In this document: piece after piece, positions 58,815 to 64,000 of the stretch
How positions within the stretch are numbered: the first letter of the stretch is position 1
How the letters are laid out: each line of letters opens with the position of its first letter
Notes under the pieces: generated by a model
Told to the model about the DNA's origin: nothing
The model's input: only the letters and a program-made list of their open reading frames with translations
Databases searched by the model: none
Position numbers and translations under genes: made by a program
Assembly (NCBI RefSeq): GCF_035222275.1
Contig: NC_085883.1
Location: forward strand, 1,922,001 to 1,986,000
Direction of reading: 5' to 3'
DNA: 64,000 nucleotides
Source of the DNA: Podospora bellae-mahoneyi
Lineage: Eukaryota > Ascomycota > Sordariomycetes > Sordariales > Podosporaceae

Positions 58815-61406
58815 ATGCCTGGAAGGAAACGAAGCGCCCCGATCGACAACCCCAGCCCACGGACCACCCGCGCCACCCGCTCCAGCGCTCGCAGGACAGC
58901 TGCCAAAAATGACAATGATGTTATTCCCGATGTGGTCAAAGAAATGGTGGTTGAAGTGAGGAAAGCGAAACAAGCTGCCGCAGAAAATGAAGACACTCCA
59001 ACAGAACCGCCACGAAAGCGGAAACGACCCGGAGAGAAACCCGCCAAGCCATCCAAGGAGAATGACGCTGGGAATGACGGCAATGATGAGGAGACTGAGT
59101 TTGAAGATGTTCCAATACCTGCTCCGACCATCCAGACCATGGTTAGAGACACGGATGACGAGGAGGATGACGATGACGATGACGATGATATCCAGTTTGA
59201 GGACATCAATATCAACGGTGCTCAAGCAAACACAAGATATGAAGGGCCGAAGACGTTGGATCTTGATCTCACTGCTTATATGACCTCGTTGGCTCCGAAA
59301 AAAGGAGACCGTCGCAAGGCATTGGGGAGGGAGGAAAAGGACCGTCGTATAGAGACACACAAGGTTCATCTTCTCTGTCTGCTGGCTCATGTAGAGTTGA
59401 GGAACCGGTGGTGCAACGACCCCGAGGTTCAAGATGCTCTTCGTCCGCTGCTGTCTCGGAAAACAGTAGGATTTTTGCGTCCTAGGGCAAGTCTGAACCA
59501 ATTCAGCCGGACTGAATCACTGAGAAGGGGTATCTCCGAGGCCAAGGAGGTGTTCAGAACCAGGTTTGAGATCACCGAGCGAGGGCTACAGAGAGCCCTC
59601 TGGGCGGAAAATCTGGACCAACTGAAAGATTACAAACCACCCCCAGACGCGGAAACCACCCGCAACAAAGCCGACTTTCTCAAAGCAGCCCAAACCCTCC
59701 GCGGCTCCCGCGACGTCGGCGCCCAGCTCTTTTGCGCCCTCCTCCGCTCGGTAGGAGTAGAAGCCCGTCTGGTCTGCTCCCTCCAACCCCTCGCCTGCGT
59801 TGCAGGGGCGCCGACCATGCCCAAGCCATCATCCAAAACCATGCCGAAAGCTACACAACCCTCCAAAGCAGAGCAATACTTAGCAGCCGTGGCCAAACAC
59901 GAAACAAAATTCACCCCCACCACCCCTGGCACAATCCCCCGCTCCCGTCTAGGCCACCCAGACGCAACATCCTACCAAATCCCCTCCCTCCTCGCCCCTT
60001 CTCCTTCTACCTCCCCTCCTTTACCCACCCCTAAAACCCAAGTCAAAAAAATCAAAGGCGAATCCCCCTTTCCAATCTGCTGGGTCGAAATCCTCGACCA
60101 CGCCCACCAGAAATACCACCCCGTCGATCCTCTAGTCACCTTTTCCCAGTTCAATCCCAAGGTCTACGAACCCCCCTCTTCTGACCTCCTCAACTCCCTC
60201 ACCTACGCCGTGGCTTTCAACCCCGACTCTTCCTGTCTCGACGTAACCCGCCGTTACGCAAAAGCGTACAACTCAAAAACCAGACGGTGGAGAATCGACG
60301 GCTTAGTTTCGTCACGCAACGGCCTGAAAGGGGAACGCTGGCTGAGGGCCGCGCTGAGGAGGTACCAGCCCCCGTCCGTGACGGACTTACTGCAGATTGA
60401 ACTCAACGAGCTGAAAGCGGCCGAGCTGAAGGAGCCTATGCCGAGGAATGTGATGGATTTTAGGGATCATCCTGTTTATGCTTTGGAGAGGCATCTCAGG
60501 AGGAATGAGGTTTTGGTGCCAGGGGCGCAGGTTAGCGGGACGGTTGGTAGTGCGGGGGGGAGGGGGGGGTTGGAGAGGATTTACAGACGGAGGGATGTCA
60601 AGGTGGCGAGGACGAGGGAGAGGTGGTTTAGGTTGGGGAGGGTGGTGAAGGGTGGGGAGGTGCCGGTGAAGGTGCTGCCAAAGATGAAAAGGAAGAAAAA
60701 GGGGCGGTTGGGTGATGGTGATGATGATGAGGAGGGGGAGCAAGGGGCAGGGAATCCGGTTTTTATTGAGAGTCAGACGGAGGTGTATGTGCCGCCTCCG
60801 GTGGTGGGGGGGAGGGTGCCGAGGAATAGGTTTGGGAATGTGGATGTCTATGTGCCGAGTATGGTTCCACGGGGGGGGGTGCATCTACCTCATGAGAGGG
60901 CGAGGAGGGCGGCGTTCGTACTGGGGATCGATGCTGCGCCGGCGTTGACGGGGTTTGAGTTTAGGGGGAGGCAGGGGACGGCGGTGTTGAGGGGCGTTGT
61001 GGTTGCGGCTGAGTATAAGGGGGCGATGGAGGCGGTTATTCAAGGACTAGAAGATATGGAGGTGGAGGAGGAGCAGGAGAGAAAAACGAGGATGTTGCTC
61101 GCCGTCTGGAGAAGAATGTTGAAGGGGTTGAGGATTAGGCAGAGGATCATGGATGGGGTGGATGAGGAGGCTGAGGCGGAAGCCGAGGCCAGAAAGCAAG
61201 AAGACAAGGGTAAAGGCAAAGAGGTAGACATGCCTGATTTCGACGACACCGCCACCCCCTTTCACGATGACGAAGATGAAGACTCAGCCGGAAGGGGTGG
61301 TTTCTTCCCATCCACCAACCTCGACAGCGATGACGAAGGGGGAGGGGGTGGGTTCATGGTAGAAGAAGAAGAAGAAGAAGAAGGCGGCGGCTTCGTGATA
61401 GAATAG
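58815..61406 (+). CDS. RAD4: DNA repair protein Rad4/XPC homologue
   Basis: An unbroken frame of 863 residues from MPGRKRSAP. Rad4 recognises helix-distorting lesions in global nucleotide excision repair. A disordered, charged N-terminal part (DDDDDDDD-like run near residue 120) precedes the transglutaminase-like domain, visible as GAQLFCALLRSVGVEARLVCS and, after an insert, PICWVEILDHAHQKYHPVDP. The beta-hairpin domains follow: KGERWLRAALRRY, DHPVYALERHLRRNEVL, then NRFGNVDVYVPSMVP and the third with VLGIDAAPALTGFEF. The tail is acidic. An upstream exon (58553-58581) could be spliced to 58787 through a GTGAGT donor and CACAG acceptor in frame, adding 19 residues (MSSKKERAGV...); both starts are possible. 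Confidence 0.94.
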   Translation: MPGRKRSAPIDNPSPRTTRATRSSARRTAAKNDNDVIPDVVKEMVVEVRKAKQAAAENEDTPTEPPRKRKRPGEKPAKPSKENDAGNDGNDEETEFEDVPIPAPTIQTMVRDTDDEEDDDDDDDDIQFEDININGAQANTRYEGPKTLDLDLTAYMTSLAPKKGDRRKALGREEKDRRIETHKVHLLCLLAHVELRNRWCNDPEVQDALRPLLSRKTVGFLRPRASLNQFSRTESLRRGISEAKEVFRTRFEITERGLQRALWAENLDQLKDYKPPPDAETTRNKADFLKAAQTLRGSRDVGAQLFCALLRSVGVEARLVCSLQPLACVAGAPTMPKPSSKTMPKATQPSKAEQYLAAVAKHETKFTPTTPGTIPRSRLGHPDATSYQIPSLLAPSPSTSPPLPTPKTQVKKIKGESPFPICWVEILDHAHQKYHPVDPLVTFSQFNPKVYEPPSSDLLNSLTYAVAFNPDSSCLDVTRRYAKAYNSKTRRWRIDGLVSSRNGLKGERWLRAALRRYQPPSVTDLLQIELNELKAAELKEPMPRNVMDFRDHPVYALERHLRRNEVLVPGAQVSGTVGSAGGRGGLERIYRRRDVKVARTRERWFRLGRVVKGGEVPVKVLPKMKRKKKGRLGDGDDDEEGEQGAGNPVFIESQTEVYVPPPVVGGRVPRNRFGNVDVYVPSMVPRGGVHLPHERARRAAFVLGIDAAPALTGFEFRGRQGTAVLRGVVVAAEYKGAMEAVIQGLEDMEVEEEQERKTRMLLAVWRRMLKGLRIRQRIMDGVDEEAEAEAEARKQEDKGKGKEVDMPDFDDTATPFHDDEDEDSAGRGGFFPSTNLDSDDEGGGGGFMVEEEEEEEGGGFVIE

Positions 61407-61430
61407 CCTTTTTTTTTTCAATCCCAGATT

Positions 61431-62325
61431 TCAATTCTCACCCTCCCCCTCCTGCTTCCGTCCCTCCCAAAACCCCCTCCCATAACTCACCATCACCTCC
61501 TCCCCCCTCTCGATCCCGGTATTCAACCCTTTTTTCCCCCTAGGCAAAACCCACACGCTCATCACCTTTTGTCCCGTCCTCTCATCCCACGCGACTTTGA
61601 ACTCGGCGTTTGGCTTCCCCTTTTGTTGCTTTGGTGGTTTCTTCTGCCCGGGGACTGGCTCCGGGGGGGTGAAGGGTATACCGCGGTAATCGTTCACGAA
61701 CCTAGCCTCGTTGCCAGCTCTGGCTGCGTCGACGGCGACATCTGCGTCGCGATCTAGCCAGAGGTCATAGTCTGATTTGGTGTAGTCGTAATCTTCGTCT
61801 TGGAGGCCGGGGCCGGAACCGAGGTGGTAGTGGCCTAGGTAGGGGAGGATGAGGGTGTCTGGGGGGAGGTGTTGGGTTGCGAAGAGGCCGGATTGGCCGT
61901 GGGCGGGATCTAAATGGGGTTTAGAAGAGGGAATAAAAATGGGGGAGGGTGAAGAGGAAGTGGGGGGGTGGGGGACGCGACATACGTTTTGGATCAGTGA
62001 TGGGGGTTATTTTGACGTGAGGTGCTGGCCCGAGGGGGAAAGATCCCGGGATGGTGGGGAGGTCGGGATCCAGGGTGCGGAGGAGAGAGAGTTGGGAGGG
62101 TGTTATTTGAGGGGAGTAGGCGGGGGTAGTGAGATAAGGGAGGGATTTGGGCCAGTTTACGGGAAAGGGGTCGTCGTTGCTGGGAGTGGTGGATAGCGTG
62201 GGTTGTGATGGCGTGGGTTGTGATGGCGGTTTTGAGGGTGGTGTTTCTTTCGGCATTTTACTCGATTTGGTCCTTTTTATACTGGACTCGTTGGCGGGGT
62301 GTTTTCTTTTTCGGGTTTCTGACAT
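61431..62325 (-). CDS. Small SET-domain protein
   Basis: Two minus-strand exons (62325-61986, 61909-61431; 76-nt intron) encode 272 residues. A basic N-terminus (MSETRKRKHPA) and a Pro/Ser/Thr-rich stretch lead into a compact SET domain. The domain has GQSGLFATQHLPPDTLILPY, an aspartate-rich insert, RAGNEARFVNDYRG in place of the usual NxxRFxNH-type cofactor loop, NAEFKVAWDE, then RGEEVMVSYGRGFW, where the Tyr would be catalytic. SET proteins methylate lysines of histones or other proteins. The post-SET cysteines are absent, so a non-histone substrate is possible but unproven. The gene is tail-to-tail with RAD4, with about 25 bases between stop codons. Confidence 0.85.
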
Positions 62326-63044
62326 GGTGGTGATATAATGTCTTTGGAAGTGGTTGGTGGATGAGAGTTGCTTCTGTGGGTGTGAAGCAGGTTGTGAGAT
62401 GGAAATGAGAAGTCTAAGTTGAAGTGGTCAGTGCGAAGTTTTGCCGGGCTTGCGACATTGCAACAATCTTCAGACTCTGGGACAAGCTGACATTTCCAGG
62501 TTCCTGAACAAAAATAAAAAATTAAAAAAAAATTAAAAAAAATAAAGAAAATAAAATAAATAAAATGCAATGATCCGATCTGTGATGGCTATAAGTGAGC
62601 ACACATAGACCAAATAACAGAGATCATGAGGTAAAACCAAGGCTTTGAGGCATGGTAAATACGTCTTAAATGCCTTGTATATTGATAAGTCCTAACTATG
62701 TATTGTTAGGCCTTAAAAAGATAGTTAAAGAGGCCTAAGAGGATAGTGAACAGACTTAAAAAGATAGCTAGGAAGGCTATTAGTTATCTTTTAAGAGCTA
62801 CCAAATATTTTTCGAAGATTGGTTCAGTATTTTGCAGTGCCAGTTATTATGTCCACGACGTAGGTGTATGTACAAGTCGACTTCGCAGACGACAATGTCT
62901 TGGAAATGCTATCGCTATCGTACAGTCGGGTCTGGCCCAAGACTGGAAATTAGTCTTGGGCGAAGAGGCTATCCAGATTGTTGTATATTGGGCTTTGTTG
63001 TTTCGGGGATGGTGTAACGGAAGACAATGCTCGCGCGCTCGGCG
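62326..63044. other. AT-rich region between SET and P450 genes
   Basis: After about 62500 base composition turns AT-rich, unlike the rest of the window. An A-rich run lies at 62511-62566, and imperfect tandem copies of a CTTAAAAAGATAG-type unit lie at about 62712-62800. No gene is recognised. It resembles degenerate repeat DNA and marks a composition boundary. Confidence 0.5.
62712..62800. repeat. Imperfect AT-rich direct repeat
   Basis: Two copies of a unit beginning CTTAAAAAGATAG lie about 42 bases apart, with related GATAG-containing segments between. This could be a decayed mobile-element fragment, but no ends or coding parts are visible. Confidence 0.5.
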
Positions 63045-64000
63045 TCATACAACCTTCTCGAACCGGAGATACAGCTGCTCGTTTGCAGGACGTGAGGTGT
63101 ACCCATCTGACTGATTCGCTACACCCTCATCATCCACAATGTGGCTGGTGTAGTTGGAGTAGATGGCCGCGATCATGAGTTTCATCTCTGTTGAAAACGT
63201 CAGACAGGCAGAGATGCCATCAAAAGCATGAGCACAACTCACCATTCATTGCAAAGTTGGACCCAATACACATCCTACCGCCTGAGCCGAAAGCCCAGAA
63301 TTGCCTGTTCTGCAGTTTCCTTTCGTCTTCTGTTCCCGTCCCCGGCAGCCACCGAGTGTGGTCCCATTTCTCAGCATCTGGAAAGACTACCTCGTCACGA
63401 TGGAGAGTATAGGCCAAAGCTGCCACCCTCACGCCACCCGGTACATGGTACGAGCCTAGACGACAGCCCGCCTCAGGAGTTTGACGTGGTTGTGGCCCAG
63501 GGATTGGCGCGTGAAGGCGTAGTGTTTCTGTCAGTACGGCGTGAAGTAGAGGGAGACTGTCCAACTTTTTGGGATCCGGCATATCAATCGTTCCATCTGG
63601 GCGCTGTCGCATGTTTGGTGTCATGCCCAGAAGTTCAGTTCTCAGCTTCTCTTGCAGTTCCAATGACTGTGATAGCCTCCAGGTTAGATATGTAAGGGCC
63701 AAGCCAGCCGTTTCCTGGCCTGCCAGCACATGGTCGAAAAGCTCTGATGCAACTGACAGCCGGAAGTTGGACACAGCCGGATACAGGAGCGAGTCCTTGC
63801 CCTTCGTAGTTTCATCTGTCCGAAGCCCACCAACTAGACTTTTCCATACTACAGGCTCATCCCTTGGGTCAGTGTTAGTTGTGTCGGGAGAGGCGGATAT
63901 CTGATCACAGAGCCGTAGACACCAGTCGCCAAGCTCCTTATTGGCTGCATCCACCCACTTGGGGCAAAAGGGAATGCCAATCTTGCGGCAGAATCTGGTG
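63045..64000 (-). CDS. Cytochrome P450, 3' part (runs off the window)
   Basis: Two exons are visible (64000 or beyond to 63243, and 63187-63045; 55-nt intron). The frame is open to the window edge, so the N-terminal half, including any membrane anchor, is missing. The I helix reads LAGQETAGLALTYLTW, the ExxR motif is ETLRLHAP, the meander carries KWDHTRWLPG, and the haem loop is FGSGGRMCIGSNFA with the axial Cys. The last intron falls just after this loop, and the end reads EMKLMIAAIYSNYTSH. Fungal P450s oxidise lipophilic substrates at the ER; substrate and subfamily cannot be judged from this part. It lies beyond the AT-rich boundary, where a secondary-metabolism region may begin. Confidence 0.93.

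Noticed and set aside
62326-63044. A mobile element in the AT-rich region
   Set aside because: No terminal repeats, target-site duplication or coding remnants could be seen; only imperfect short direct repeats.

Overview
The window is nuclear DNA of a filamentous ascomycete. Coding exons are interrupted by short introns (about 50-290 nt, mostly 50-80) with GT..AG ends and CTAAC-like branch sites. The gene complement is of Pezizomycotina type: a copper-fist regulator, Zn2Cys6 regulator, Mam3-like CBS transporter, Rad4, a cytochrome P450 and an intron-bearing tRNA-Leu. Protein likeness suggests Sordariomycetes, probably Sordariales; I cannot name the species. I found no prokaryotic features, CRISPR array or intact mobile element.

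Left part (1-25 kb): a gene-poor 6.8 kb stretch leads to a copper-fist transcription factor (6830-8505). A second sparse stretch holds two tandem small cysteine/histidine genes on the minus strand (11.75-13.1 kb), one intact with an intron and one decayed. Next come COX15 (haem A synthase), a cation diffusion facilitator with Mn-type motifs, and a divergently transcribed ZIP zinc transporter. Copper control, copper-oxidase assembly and two metal carriers thus lie within 18 kb.

Middle (25-47 kb): a degenerate NEK-like protein kinase, a zinc alcohol dehydrogenase, a Ser/Pro-rich nuclear-type protein, a LAMTOR2-like roadblock protein swollen by a hexanucleotide repeat, an acidic nuclear-type protein with a poly-Glu tract, a Mam3/CNNM-type transporter, a two-domain glyoxalase I with a probable GC-AG intron, a long-form 3-phosphoglycerate dehydrogenase, and tRNA-Leu(AAG).

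Right part (48-64 kb): a long coiled-coil protein, an RGT1-like Zn2Cys6 regulator with histidine-rich tandem repeats, a third member of the small Cys/His family fused to a charged helical tail, RAD4/XPC, a small SET-domain protein and the 3' part of a cytochrome P450 running off the window.

Two observations stand out. First, the small Cys/His protein family is present three times in different states. Second, a strand-composition switch recurs inside many genes: the coding strand is C-rich in the 5' half and abruptly G-rich in the 3' half, on both strands, with the protein sequence unaffected. Exon joins were worked out by hand; where stated, they keep frame across every junction.
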